Source: Adiantum capillus-veneris (Eukaryota; Streptophyta; Polypodiopsida; Polypodiales; Pteridaceae). Taken from it: 64,000 nucleotides of DNA. Positions 41,880 through 56,518 of this stretch are shown one piece after another. The notes under the pieces are model-generated. The model was not told where the DNA came from, searched no databases, and saw only the letters and a program-made list of their open reading frames with translations. Numbering within the stretch: position 1 is the stretch's first letter; each line of letters starts with the position of its first letter. Location of the stretch: contig CM043947.1 of NCBI GenBank assembly GCA_014529385.2, positions 129,322,391 to 129,386,390 on the forward strand. Direction: 5' to 3'. Position numbers and translations under genes: made by a program.

Positions 41880-43520
41880 TTTGGGTGCCAATCATGATGA
41901 TAATGATAGCAGTGGTTCTGATGAGGAGTTTGGAATACCCTCTGTGAAGACTCCGGGTGCAAGAAGGATGCAAATAGGGAACAAGGCACTTGGAAGTGAT
42001 CCTAAACCATGTAGGTTTGAAAGAGTAAGAAATCATGAGCAGATATTGACTTATGACTATTATGTGGCTCATCATTGTGCATATATGGTGAAGATTACTG
42101 AGGAGGTAGAATCCACGTGTTTTGAGGATGTTGTAAAGATGAAAAATGGTGGCAAGCTATGGATGAAGAGATGGTTGCCCTTGATGCAAATGGAACATGG
42201 GATTTGGTGCCATTACTAAAGGGAAAGAAGGAAATTGGATGGAAGTGGTTCTAGAAAATAAAGCACAATAATGATGCAGTGTGAGCAAGTACAAGGCCAA
42301 GCTTGTGGCCAAAGGTTATGCAAAGACAAACTTATGGGATCGATTATGAGGAGAAACCCGGTAGCCAAGATGGCTACTATTTGTGTGTTTATTGCAGTGA
42401 CCACAACTTTAGGATGGGTGTTGAAACAAATGAATGTAAAGAATACTTTCTTGAATGGAGACTTGGAGGAAGTTGTGTATACAGGTTTATGAGAATATGA
42501 GTCTATGTGAGCTTATATGTAGGTTAAAGAAAGCATTGTATGGGCTGAAGCAAGCACCTAAATCTTGGTATAAGAGGATTTGGCATTCCTCATTTCTTTG
42601 GGCTTTGAGATGTGTGATGTAGATCATTCAATGTGTGCACATAACAACGAGGCAGGAATTGTGGTGATATACATCTATGAAGATGACCTAATTGTTGGAG
42701 GTGATAATGTGATTGAAGTAAAGGGTGTACAAGGTCTACTTATGCAAGATTGTGAGATGAAAGACTTGGAAGACTTGGGGTATTTCTTGGGCATTGAAAT
42801 TGTTCGCATAAAAGAGGGTGTATGGCTACCACAAAGATAATATGCTCTGGACATGTTGAAAAATATGGTATGGCTGATTGTAAGCTGATTTCAATGGCCC
42901 TAGATCAAACTTTGAAGTTGGGGAATGATGTAGGTCAAGTACTTGAGAATGCTACCATGTACAGGAAGATTGTGGGTAGCTTGATCTACTTGACTATCTC
43001 ACGTCTAACCTTGAGCTATACAGTTGCATTGGTGAGTCAGTTTATGTAGTCTCCCAGGAAACCACACTTGGATGCAGTGAGGTGCACATTGTGCTATGTG
43101 AGTGCTACTTTGGATTATGCACTCTTTTATAGGGATGATATGGACTTGCAACTCTATGGTACACACAAATGCAGATTAGGCCGGTAGCACATACGATCGC
43201 AGGTCTACTAACGCATTGATGTTTTCACTTAGGAGTGTTGCTATCACATAGAGCGGAAAGAATCAACCTGCAATTTCTCTATCGAGTACAGAGGTAGAGT
43301 ATAGGGTTGTTGCAGTGGCAACATGTAAGGTAGCATGGTTGGGACTGCTACTTCAAGAGTTTGGAGTACATGTATAGTGGCCAGTTGTCATCTATTGTAA
43401 CAACATCATCATCATACAATTGGCTTGAAACCCAGTGTTTCATGTAAGAACAAAGCACATTGAGGTGCATTACCACTTCATCAAAGAGAGGGTATTAGCA
43501 TGTAAGAGCAAAGAAGGGGG
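41880..43520 (+). pseudogene. Ty1/copia RT and RNase H, integrase deleted
   Basis: After the knuckle there is no integrase. The sequence goes almost directly to the pre-RT linker (LTYDYYVAHHCAYMVKI) and RT: GTWDLVPLLKGKKEIGWKW, YGIDYEEKPGSQD / KMATICVFIAVTTTLGW in two frames, MNVKNTFLNGDLEEVVY, RLKKALYGLKQAPKSWYKR, and the catalytic box IYIYEDDLIVGG (42676-42687, YEDD for YVDD). RNase H follows: MYRKIVGSLIYLTISR, LSYTVALVSQFM, SSTEVEYRVVAVAT, and RTKHIEVHYHFIKERVL. Many frames. Coding ends about 43500 with no 3' LTR of its own. Confidence 0.82.
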
Positions 43521-43557
43521 GTTTACTCAAAACTTATCGTACCACGTAAGAGCGGAG

Positions 43558-44818
43558 TGCTACAAACAGATGCGTGGAAGACCCTGCAAAATACCAAAGA
43601 GAACATATTGCAACCCATGAAACATACAAATATGCATACCCGGCAAATACCATGAGCACAAAATAGAAGTCGTACGCCAAAAGAGAGAGATATAACGCGT
43701 AAGAGAGCAGAAGAGCTTGTGTAGATGCGCCTACTATAGTGGAGTGACACACCGGCATGGCAAGAGAGAAGAGAGGAGGGGAGAGAAGAAACACACAAGA
43801 ACTGGGTACAATCTTCCCCCGTGCAAGAGTGTCCATTTTCCTCTTGCAGTATTTGATTTATAGATTTCTTGAATGGTCAAATTGAGTACAAACTGGCCGG
43901 ACGGTCATAAATGGCCAAAGCTCATAAAAGAGCACTTGAATAATAGAATGTACATAAATATACATATCTGTTCGCATAGGCATAGATCGGTCAGTACTTT
44001 TCCACTTGTCAGCTGCAATAAATAGTAAAATATCAATTCCATAACATACCTCTCCATTGGAAAGCAACTGTCCTCAATTGCAAAGATAAGAAATATGAGA
44101 AATGATACGTGTAAAAAACAATGATTACAAATCTGTGTCAAGAATAGCACCTAGTAAAAGAAAAGAAAAATAATGAAACTAAACAACATTGCTTATACTT
44201 GTCGTCATCCACATACTACTTATTCTAGTGTCCCATACCATTAGAATAAGCAATATATGTCATACCCTAATGAATCATGATATCATTGGTCACACTCATC
44301 ATAATCACTTCTGATCAATCTGATGTTTAATTCCATAAAGACTGCCACGAGAAAAAATCATCATATACCCATTCCAAATCCAAATCCAAATATCTGCCAA
44401 CATATACCCATTTTGAATCCAAATCCAAATATCCTTCATTTTGTATACCCTGGTAACAAAATCATATCAGTTATACAGTGGTGGCCAGCCACTGCAGCAT
44501 GATTTTGTGATCGGTGTTGCCTCAACCGGCGAGTCTACACCAATATGACGTACTGATTAAATTGGCGAATCTGCACTAATGCTTCCTAAACTAGCGGATC
44601 TGCATTTAATTTTGTTTGAAATAATGAATCTGTAATTTGTCGGTGTGATGCCTAAATCGACGGATCTGCACGGACAACTGGTGTTGCTAAAATCGGAAAA
44701 TCTGCACCAGGATGAGTATTTTCACACTGTTTAAATCGGCGAATCTGTGTACTTGGGACCATTGGACTAGACGAGACATAAAAAATACAAAACATTTACC
44801 TGGTACCAAATTATAATA
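43558..44818 (-). repeat. Solo-LTR-like copy 1 of family G
   Basis: The minus strand ends CTGTTTGTAGCA at 43558, the same end that precedes a primer site in element G (56071). A TATA-like CTATAAATCAAATAC sits near 43860 on that strand. Its U3 holds a degenerate minisatellite with core CGGCGAATCTGCAC (44520-44760). About 70-80 percent alike by eye to copy 2. The right end is approximate and no target duplication was found. Confidence 0.6.
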
Positions 44819-45697
44819 TGTTGGACGTGATGCAGTGTATACCAAATGTTGACAATCGTCCCAAATCAAATAAACTCATGCTATAACTCAATATCAATGA
44901 TGTTAATAGAAAGTCCATTTAGTACAAGTGTAAGAGACAATGCAAGAGATGATTGAAGGATATAGTGCATCTGAAAAGCATGTACCATGATATTAAACTT
45001 GTACTAAAGTGTAGGTAACAATTTCAAAAAGTGTTAATTTTGTATCAATAATTTACTTGGAAATAAAACAATGTGCCATCTTGTTTAAGGTAAAACATGA
45101 TATGACAATTAAACTATGTTAAAAATAAAAGAATAGCAATGCGACTTAACGTCTATAATGGTATAATTGTACATAGAAAAAACTTAGTTAAAGATTGAGT
45201 GGAGTTAATGAAGGTAAGATGCTTGCTTGAAGGTCCTTCTAAGTTATACAAGATAGCTACCGTAAGCTATATTATGATTAGTGTCAGATAGTACCTCCTA
45301 AGTCCATGAGTCGTGGTTCTTTCTATACAAGTACGAACTTGACATGTAAAAGTAGGAAAGGACTTATCTTGCTCGAGAGGGTGGTCTATGGTACTGGGCA
45401 AGATTTGAGGTTGAAAAAGTTAGCAGTGTCACTACTTGTAGCTTTTGAATCGTGAAATAACTAATGACAAGTGTGTACTTTGGCGAGCTCTATCAAAGCA
45501 AACCATACATAGTTAAAAATATAGCAATGTTAAGAAGTTTTTGACTATCATTTGTAACAAAATTTAATAGAAAACCACTATTTGTTCCCATCAAAGAGAA
45601 TAACTTAATGTTTTAAAGCTTTATTAAAGACTTCCATGGTCATATTCGATCATAATTTGGTTCCAACTTTTTGGCTGAAGGTCAAGTACATATGTTG
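44819..45697. other. AT-rich spacer between two G LTR copies
   Basis: No gene, LTR end, primer site or polypurine tract recognised, so the two LTR copies are not the ends of one intact element. Confidence 0.5.
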
Positions 45698-46902
45698 TGC
45701 TACAAACGGAGGCATGGAGATCCCTGCAAAATACCAAAAATAGCACAACATAGTGCATGAACGACAAGCTTGCATACCTGCTAATCATACTTGCTCATAA
45801 TTTGAGCTATAAGCAAGAGGAGAGAGACAAAGAGTGACAGAGAGTAGGAAAACACGTGCAGGTGCACCTCCTAGAGCGGAGTGCTATGCCGACACGGCAT
45901 GAGAGAAGAGAGGAGAGAAGAAGAATGACACAGACACTGGGTGCAATCTCCCCCCATGCTAGAGTGACCATTTCCCTCTTGCATGTATTTGATTTATAGA
46001 TTTCTTGAATGGTCAATGTGAGTACAAACCGGCCGATCGGTCATAAATGGCCAAAGCTCATAAAAGAGCACTTGAATATTCAAATGCACATAGTATACAT
46101 ATCCGTTTGCATAGGCCTAAATTGGTCAAGCCTTTTTCACATGTCAGCTGTAATAAATAGTAAAATATCAATTCCATAACAATGAACATACCTCTCCATT
46201 GGAAAGCAATTGTCCTCAGTTTGCAAAGATAAGAATTTGCAAATGATACTTGTCAAAAACAGTGATAAGTATTTTGTGTCAAAATATCACATAGTAAAAG
46301 AAAAATTTATTAAACTAAACAACATTGGTTATGCCTGTTGTCATCCACATACTACATATTCTAGTGTCCCATACCACTAGAATAAGCAGTGTATGTCACA
46401 CCTTGATGAATTAGGATATCATTGGTCACACTCATCATTCAATAATCTATTCTCATCAATCTCAAGTTCACTTTCATAAACCGTCGCGACAAAAAAGCAT
46501 CATATACCAATTCCCAATTTAAGTCCAAATCCAAATAACTGCCAACATATACCCATTTCAAATCCAAAATCCAAATATCCTTCATTTTGTATACCCGGGC
46601 AACAAATTCATACCAGTTACAGTGGTGGCCAGCCACTGCAACATGATTTTGTGATCAGTATTGCCTAAATCAACGGATCTACACCAAAAGATGTGCTGCC
46701 TAAATCGGTGAATTTGCACTAATGCTACCTAAATCGGCGGATCTACACGGACAATTGGTGTTTCTTAAATCGACAAATCTTCACTAGGATGAGCATTTAC
46801 ACACTACCTAAACTGGTGAATCTGTGTGCTTATGACCAATGGACTAGACAAAACGTAAAGGAGAAAATATTTACCACCTATTTGACACCAAATTTAAGTG
46901 CA
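45698..46902 (-). repeat. Solo-LTR-like copy 2 of family G
   Basis: Plus-strand TGCTACAAACGGAGG (45698) to TTTAAGTGCA (46902), i.e. TG...CA on the minus strand. Flanking five bases TGTTG and TGTTT agree at 4 of 5. Contains the same U3 minisatellite (46660-46830) and TATA-like box (about 45985-46000) as copy 1. Confidence 0.62.
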
Positions 46903-49247
46903 TGTTTGTAGAAGGTAGTTACAAAATGTTGTTTATAGGAGTAGCTATACAACTGAATGTGAAGTGGTCTCAATTATAATGCTATACAATGCAAGTATAA
47001 ACCACAATGTTAGAGATGTTAGATTTCATAGCTCAAAAAATAATGCAGATAAGTAGAGGAGGCATGTCTTTGAAAATGTGCAAGGGTATACTTCATGGTG
47101 CAAAATTATATGAGGTGTCTCTGAGAGGCATCTAGAAAGAAAGCAACTCACAAGAAAGAAAATTAAATGACCATTTATCAAACTAGAATATTAGACTGAG
47201 AGATTGTGCGATAGAAGTTTTAAATACTCTTATTAGATATATATTTGCAAATACTCAGGCAAGAAAATTCAAAGACTCTTGAAATACACGTAGAAATCAA
47301 ATTGAAAAGCAAGCCATGTAAGCAAAGTTTGTGTACTTACGTCTTGCTGTCTGAATGTGATTGGGAGGTGTGTCATGATGCGGTAGGAGAGAGAGCCAGA
47401 CAATACTATAAAAGGCTAGGTTAGTATGTATAAGGGTACAAAGAAAGTACCTTAGTATTTGATACAATATGGTTAGTGTTCGGTGACCTGATGTTCTATC
47501 CAGCTCTGTGTGAATCATTAGTAATTGAACATGTTAAAGAAGGTCAAAAATAAAATGCAATTCAAGATAAACACTTGGATTCAATATTGTAGACTAAATA
47601 AACGTACAGGGATTTACAACTCATAATGTGATTAAGTTTGAAAACATAACATTGAGTCATTTGAGTGAGAGGTTGTCAGGAGTTAGTAATAAACAAAAGA
47701 TATATAGGTCGTGGGGGTCAAAAATCATGCTATGGTGTGGGTATATTGTATGGAAAGTGTTGAACTTGACGTGCCAAAAGGACAATAGAGTGATGAGGGC
47801 GTGTATATTCGTGGAAATCGTGAACGTCAAGGAGATAAACTAATGAAAAATGTGAGTTTACATCTTTATATGCAATGAAAATAATAGTTTCTTGTTGACT
47901 ATCATATAACCTCTACTGTTATTCTTTATATAATATACACTATTAAGGTATTATAATTATTTTATTTATCTACTTATAAGGTTGTAATTTTTAATAATTT
48001 ATTACATTAATTAATATGTTGATATATCATTATATAATGTAATTGTGATATACTAATACTATTTTCATCTATAAAACACATAAAATAAATAAACAATGAA
48101 TTATTGTTATGTAGTATTCAATTTACATTGTATGGTATATATATTTTTACTTTATATCTACATTAATTCTAGTATCTTATTTCTATGATTTTCTTATATA
48201 CTAGCATTGTGTATTATGATATTTAATAATATCTTCATTGATTGAGATGTATATGTCCAACTTATGATTTTACCTATATATTATATTGTATTTACTTATG
48301 GAATGTATTATGTTTTTCTATACCATTTATCTTCTATCTATAATAATAAGGACATATACTGCGAACATTGTACTATATGTCTACACTGTAACATACAATC
48401 TCGGTGGATCTAATACAATATCTCATGACAAAATAAAAGAAAGTAAAGTGAAAAAGTAGATTAAAAAGAACTAAAACTAAAACCCTAAAAACATCAGATT
48501 AAAATCATCATCATCATCTTCTATGCATGTGGATGCTTGGCGTTGTGCTAGAAAGTATTGCAGCAATCGTTTAAAAGCTTTGTGAATGTCCGCCTCTCTA
48601 GGGAAGCATAGTGGAAGGGGGGAAGGGAAAGAAAGAAATGAAAAGAGATGTTACATTACTCGTCTTCAAAAAAATGAGACCAAACTGATACAATCCTTAT
48701 CTAAACCAGCCCTTGCAAGATGAGCTCACACAACTTCGACGAGACTACGACCGCCTGGAAAACCGCTTCCAAAAGCTTTGCCTTCGACTTTTGGACGTGC
48801 AGGCCTCCATCCACGCCTTAAACTCTATTCTAATATGCCTCACCAAGCACCTTCTCGGACAACCACCTTCCACTGACAACCACCCTCCACTGACACCAAG
48901 AAACCTCGCCTTGACCCCCCTAGCTCTATTTTCCCCAACCCTACACCATAGACATGTTTTTTTTTTCTCTTTTAATTTTATTTTGTAATAAGCCTATCAA
49001 GGCTCCCTTCTGCCCTCCTTTCGTAGATCTCTAATGTAGCCCAAATTTTTACGGATATCACATTATCTTTATCAGCTCTTGTATGATGTTGGGATTTATC
49101 ACTAGTCTTTTGGTTTGCTTTAAATTGTCAACACTTCTCGTAGCACATGTAGTATGGCATAGTTTTTATGATTTTTTTTCATACATACGCAACACAATAT
49201 TTCTCGCAATTTTGTCCGCATTGTTCTAGACTGCGTTTAATTAGCAC
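46903..49247. other. AT-rich sequence, no confident gene
   Basis: 47860-48420 is very AT-rich with no open frames. A plus-strand frame at 48713-48988 encodes a short coiled-coil-like stretch (LTQLRRDYDRLENRFQKL) followed by Pro/Thr-rich sequence. It has no ATG of clear merit and no recognised relatives. Confidence 0.45.
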
Positions 49248-51010
49248 AAGATCTCTCAAAGCCATTTGAGGTCCTATGTGATGCTTGTGGTGATTGCCTT
49301 GGAGCAGTTTTGCTTCAAGAAGGGCATGCCATAGCATAGGAGAGCCGAAGGCTCAATGCCGATGAATGGGTCTTGGACATATACGAAAAAAAGCGTTTAG
49401 CTATTCTACATGCCCTAGGCACATGGAAGCACTATCTCTTGGGAGCTCCTTTCATCCTACGAATGGATCACAAGCCTCAAGAACTTCATGACGCAAACCA
49501 AGCTCTCCGACAAACAAATGAGGTGGGAAAATTTTCTTTTGCAATCTAAATTTCATATTGCTCACATTGTTGGCAAGCACAATCAAGTGGTCGATGCACT
49601 TTCACGACAGCCAAGGGTAAATGTGATGTCTATATAAACTCACAATGATCTATCTTTTATGATAGATGAGTATGCTACTGTCCGAGAATTTAAGTACGTG
49701 ACTACAGCCTTTGCATTAGGGAAGAAAAAAGAACCATTCACCTTGGAGGATGGTTATCTTCCAAATGGCAATAGGCTATGTGTTATTCACCCATACAATA
49801 ACAAAGTCAAGTATGAATCCCATGCTTCTCATTATGCGGGGCATAAGGATTCCATAATCTACTCTTCGAGGAGTAAAAATGTATTTCTGTTGGCCTACCA
49901 TGAAAAGTAAACATACCATGAAGAGTACGTTTCAAAATGCATGGTATGCCAAAAGTCAAAATTTGACCAAGGGAAGCAACTTGGATTGTTTTAGTCGACA
50001 GGCTTAGCAAGAAAACACACTCTATGCCTGTCAAAAAGACTATTAAGGCACATCAAATGACAACCCTTTTGAAATCTCAAATTTTCAAGTATCATGGCTT
50101 GCCAACATCCGTAGTGTTAGACAAAGATCCTAGAATGATCAATAATTTTTGGAAGGGTCTCTTTGAGAATCTACGAATTAGATTAAATTTCTCTTTTGGC
50201 CTATCCACAAACGGATGAACAAAGTAAAATAACTAACGTAACGATTCTTGATCTACTAAAAGCCTATGTCATAAAGGTAGATCAAAGTTCTTATTGAGAG
50301 AAGTACCTACCTCTTATAGAGTATACGTACAATGATATTGTACATACTTCTATGGGGGAAGGTACCTTTCGAGGATAAAGAGGAAAGATCCAAAAGTTCC
50401 TTACTACTTAAAGTACATGGGAAGATCTTCGCTGCTGATGAATATAGCTGAGACGTACAAGGATCTTTTCCAAAGATTAAAAAGGTTATATCCATCTCAC
50501 AGAAAAGGCAAAAAGGGCTGCTGCTAATAAGCACATAAGAGCCTTAACCTTTAAGGAAAATGATTGGGTATTGCTAAAGTTTCTCAAGGCTCATCTAAGG
50601 TATACTACGGGCAAGAATCCTACGGACCACCGAGAGTATTATGCTAAACTAGCAAAAAGATACTATGGTCCTTTAAAAAATAAAACTTAAGCCAATCAAT
50701 GAGATGGCTTATTAGTTAAAGTTGCCCAACCATTGGCTCATTCACAATACTAGCCATGTGAGCCTACTCAAGCCTTACAAAGGAGAGCCACCAAAAGAAC
50801 CAATAATTGAGGACCCGCCAAAGATTGAGGATCAAGAATAGGTGTTGCAACCCAAATTGATTCTTCTAGATGAAGACAAGGTACTAAGAAACGATAAGAT
50901 TATCCAATGATATCTTGTTAAGTTTAAGAATGCAAGAAACTAGCTTAAGGATAATATGAACCATGTCAATGCTTACAATGCTACACTAGAGTAAGCAAAT
51001 GTAAATGCTT
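49248..51010 (+). pseudogene. Chromovirus F pol remnant (RNase H, integrase, chromodomain)
   Basis: RNase H: PFEVLCDACGDCLGAVLLQE, KKRLAILHALGTWKHYLLGA. Integrase: HYAGH at the zinc region, CMVCQKSKFD, then after a deletion lacking the MDFI segment, MPVKKTIKAHQMTTLLKSQI, VVLDKDPRMINNFWKGLFEN, and GLSTNG. Tail: IHNTSHVSLLKPYKGEPP and YLVKFKNARN. Dozens of stops and shifts. Downstream 51011-51348 is untranslated sequence ending in a purine-rich AAGAGAAAGAGGTAA. Confidence 0.78.
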
Positions 51011-51348
51011 TCTAAATGAACAATGCTTTTGTCTTATAAGGCTAATCCTCTTTTGTGCACAAATTTAAATAGTATACATGCTTAGAATCATATTTGTGAT
51101 GACAACGTCACTCAAACACCAAGTAGAATTTGTCACTCTACTTTGGGAGTATGATATGGACTAAACAACAGACATGCTTGTGGCAGCTAAGTCTCCCAAG
51201 CACCAAATGGACTAGTCATGCATTCTGGAATGATGTCGTAGGGTGAAAAGGGATCCTCTACCCACTAAGAAACGTAGACTAATGACTAAGACTTTATCTC
51301 TTCTACCTCATAGTCGAGGACGACTATGATTTCAAGAGAAAGAGGTAA

Positions 51349-52005
51349 TGTCATAACATCTAATATCTAACCAACCCAAATGATTCTCTCATATTAAACT
51401 AATCATTTAATGTGGGAGAATAAACTGGAACAAGGGCTAGAATATAGACATGTGCTTATGGATCTGTCTCAACACGGGGCCAAGGTTAAAGGGGTTCCAA
51501 ATGAGAGATGGTCTGTTAAAGAGCAATGCTACCTAATAGAGCTTAAAGACCTTAGGGTTAGCTTCATAAAGACATCCAAAAGTTAGTGTAAAAATTCCTT
51601 TGACCTTAGGCAAGCTAGGACTGACCTTGAGGTGGGAATCCTACCCAAGCATGAGGTGCTTGTCGTTCTTGCTAACTAAGGTGCTTAAGGTGTTTGTGGG
51701 AACCTTGCCCAAGCTTGAGGTGCTTCTCATGCTTAAATGACTAAGGTCCTTTAAGTGTTAAATTCAAACATGATCTCTCAAGAGGCATAAACAATTTTCA
51801 TGTTTAAATGACTAAGGTGCTTGAAGTGTTCAATTCAAACATGATATCTTAAGAAGCATAAAAGACACATGTCAAGATCCTCCCCATTTGGCCCTCATGA
51901 TGTGCTTGAATTCTCCAATGAGAATTTAGATGCATAAAAATAAATAATTAATTTCTTTCTCTCAAAGAGGAAAAAGAGGACACATGTCCCAATGATATAA
52001 TCAAA

Positions 52006-52040
<35 letters not shown>

Positions 52041-52781
52041 GGATAAGCATGAGAGGGGGTATACTCTCCCACACCCACACACACTCTCTCTCTCTCTCGT
52101 TGTGTGCAGTGCAAAGTACAAGAGCTCCATCTTCTCCTCCAAGCTTGTTGAGAAGTTGAGAGCCTACACCAACACTCTTGGCTATGGAATGCAAATCCAA
52201 CCAAGAGCCATGCTTCAAAGCTTAATTTTGCTATCTTCTTCATCTTCATCACTATGATATTATTCTATGCTAAGCAATAAGAGTGATAATAAGTGAGGAA
52301 CTATATCTTTTTTCTATGAATGATTCTTCTTCCTCTTCCCTACCCTCATTCCCCGCTAGCTCTCTCCACCTCCGAAGGTGTTTGACGCCTTGGGACTGAG
52401 GCTCGGGATAGTTAATGCTTTTTGCAAATTTTATGTTATTCTCATGATGCATGAAGCTTTCCATCTTCATTGCATCACCTAGGTCACAAGGAACACAAAG
52501 ATTGTATTGTAACAAGTCTCTCTTGATGGGAGAATCTATAATACAAATGCCTTTTGGAGGGGGGAACCGGCATTAAGTAAATACGGTCCTCAACTATTTT
52601 CATGCTCTCAATACTCTCTCTTGCCAAAGTATTGCTCATGCCAAGTTAATCAAGTACTATGTTTATGTTGCTACCATCAATTAAGTTCACCCTCTATGTT
52701 CTCAAAGTAATCTCACCAAAATGCTCACTCTAATTCTCTTAATTCCGATGTTCTCAAAGTTCATAGGCCATTTCCATTACA
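51349..52781 (+). repeat. Chromovirus F LTR lying between pol and gag
   Basis: TGTCATAACATC after a polypurine tract, to TTCCATTACA before a primer site: 1433 bp. It contains short tandem repeats around TGACTAAGGTGCTTGAAGTG (51735-51870) and AG and CT tracts at 52010-52100. Since it has pol upstream and a primer site plus gag downstream, one LTR serves both sides. Confidence 0.75.
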
Positions 52782-52782
52782 T

Positions 52783-52794
52783 TGGTATCAGAAC
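52783..52794 (+). other. Chromovirus F primer binding site
   Basis: TGGTATCAGAAC, one mismatch from the iMet site. Confidence 0.85.
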
Positions 52795-53153
52795 ATTTGG
52801 TTTCTCTTTTCTTGCTTAAGAAGAGAGGTCCTTAAGTAGCCTTTTAATGGTTGATTTTGTTAATTACATTAGGGTAAGTGGGATTGGGATCTATTATCGA
52901 TTTTGTTGAGCCCACTATGTGGGATATGGTGCACACATTGGGAGATTTGGTCTTAATAATGGGGTCTTTTTAGACTTGCTTACGGCTTTACCATTATTGA
53001 GCCATAAGAATTTCAAAAGGAGCTAGCCCTCGGCAATTCTACAATATTAGACCCACTCCACTGCTCTCTATACTTAACCAATTCGAGCCGCGGGTGTAAA
53101 TACTTAAGTGCTGGTTTTCAAAGTCTAAGAGGAGTAGCAACTAAGGTTTTAGA

Positions 53154-54075
53154 TTGCCAAAGAATACACGAAGTAAACACATAAGTATAATTAGCATGGA
53201 TGACAATAACCAAGAGAATAGAATGAACATTGGTAACTTTGATTTTTCACATGAAGGTGCTAATGATGATGCCCCCATGTTTGTCAATTATCTTGTTACT
53301 GGGTTGCAGCAAGCTATGGGCAACCCTTCTTTGCAAGCCAAAGTTACTCAACAACTTCGTGCTTATGGGATTTCCCTTCCTCTCCAAGAGGAGAGAGAGC
53401 TTATGAGGCCTCTTGATGAGACCCCCAAAAGAAGACTCTCTCCCATACGAGAGGAGGAATCCAAAGAACAAGAAAATAATGAATCCCTAAGTTCCTCTGA
53501 AAATATGGCTCCACAAAGATGACGGTCTAGACGATCGCCAACTCCTCCCAAGAGGAAACAATCAACACACAATCCTTCTCCTCGTCACCCCGAAAGGGAA
53601 GAGAGGAAACAAAGGAAGAAAAGTTCAAGAAAGAGGTCACACTCTTCTCCTTCTTCTTCACCTTCCTCCTCTTCCGATGAAAGCTATCGCTATTCTTCTA
53701 GAGAATACAAGAGGGGAGGACATCACAAATCATGCCCTGCATGGTGAAGGTCACAAAAGCTGAAGAAGTTCAAAGAGGGAAGAAAGAGTATCTCTTTTCT
53801 CACCTGTGATGGTACCTTTGGTGCCACTGACAAAGTATTGGCCTTCATCCAACAATTTGATGCGGCCTTTGGAGACGAGGGCTTCATGGAGTCCTCCAAG
53901 CTACACCATGTAGCTATGCACTTTCAAAAATCGGCTCGTCAATGGTGGGCTAGCCTTTGTGGCAACAAGGAAGCCCCAAAGACATGGAAAACTCTACAAG
54001 TTTCCATCATGAAGCAATTTCTTGCAAGTGATACAAAGGACAAAGTACTAAAGTCCACTTGTCTCTCTCCCCGCC
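53154..54075 (+). pseudogene. Chromovirus F gag (N-terminal and core)
   Basis: Frame 53154-53522 starts MPKNTRSKHISIISMDDNNQ (the track-style start is not ATG; first good ATG about 53196, MDDNNQENRMNIGNFDF). It contains MFVNYLVTGLQQAMGNPSLQ. After a TGA come Arg/Ser-rich sequence and the Gag core FIQQFDAAFGDEGFMESSKL with ARQWWASLCGNKEAPKTW, the same domain as in D (FIQQFDAAYAGGNFTESSK). Breaks at about 54070 into GA-rich sequence. Confidence 0.78.
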
Positions 54076-55390
<1,315 letters not shown>

Positions 55391-56155
55391 AGGTTTGTAA
55401 GGAGTTAACACATGATAAATTCTTTTATTTAAAATTTTAAAATGCTGCTTTTGGGATCATTCCTATGACAACAAGGTTTCAAGCTTATTTTTATGCTTTT
55501 AGCAACGGATTTGGCCAATCCTTAACTCTCCCTTCGACATTGCACAATGGGAAGGACCCGACGATCAATTGGAATTCGTCAAGACAAATGTGACAATCGA
55601 TACTAATCGGGCCTAGGTCTTATCCGGACAATCTTAGTGGTTGTCAAAATTCTTTCCATGGAGTCTTTTAAAAAATCCATCTTATTCCATTACTACCTGC
55701 GTGTAATCATAGTTGTCTTGCTTGGATACCTAATCCTAGTCCTTCTTCTCTATTATACACATATTGATGTCATATACCCATAAGCACAATCGAATGCTCA
55801 TTGATGCATCAACTCAAATACAATTAGCTTTCACCTTTCATAAGTGATTAATTTCTCTACTATAAGATCTACTTAGCCACACCTAGCTATAAATTATTCA
55901 AGCATAAAAACCTTGTCTCCTAGTGAAGATGGAAAAGCAAAAGTAGAAGAAAACAAAAACTACTAGGATAATGTTAAAACACACTTAGCTTTGGTAGATT
56001 GCTTCTAAAATTCTTTGTATCTATATAAATTTGCAAATCCAGAAGCGTGTCCATGGCTCTGATATCACTGCTACAAACGGATGCGTGGAAGACCCTGCAA
56101 AATACCAGAGAGAACATATACTGCAATCCATGAAACAGACAAAACTGCATACCGT
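55391..56155 (-). mobile_element. 5' end fragment of a family G LTR element
   Basis: On the minus strand an LTR end (about 56155 to 56071, ...CGCATCCGTTTGTAGCA) is followed by TGATATCAGAGCCATGG (56066-56050), an iMet primer site with one mismatch, and then about 650 bp of leader-like non-coding sequence. The LTR piece matches 43558-43640 and 45698-45780. The LTR is cut at 56155 by retropepsin-encoding sequence. Confidence 0.65.
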
Positions 56156-56469
56156 GCTAAGAGGAATGGCCAACCCAATGGACAATCTAATGTAGTCACT
56201 CGAAATCCAAACCAAAGACCCTTCAACAAAAACCGCCCCAACGGTGCTACTGTTAACCTCATCGAAGATGCTAATCCCAACGGCATGAAGTGGAAGCCAA
56301 TTACAGTGAGGAATATGATTTGAGTATGATCACGATGACAACCCATCTTCAGGTACTCCTATATCTCCTCACACTTTGTTTAAAGTGCAAGGCACAGTCA
56401 AGGGAGAAAGTGTCACCATTCTTTTAGATGATGGCAGTAGCCATGATTTTATTTCTGCACGATTGGCAC

Positions 56470-56518
<49 letters not shown>

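Noticed and set aside
44819-45697. Internal region of one element bounded by the two G LTR copies
   Set aside because: No primer site left of 45698 and no polypurine tract next to 44818, and outer flanks do not match. Two separate LTR insertions fit better.
48713-48988. Short coiled-coil protein gene
   Set aside because: A 91-codon frame with no family match, no splice or promoter context and a low-complexity tail. Kept only as a remark.
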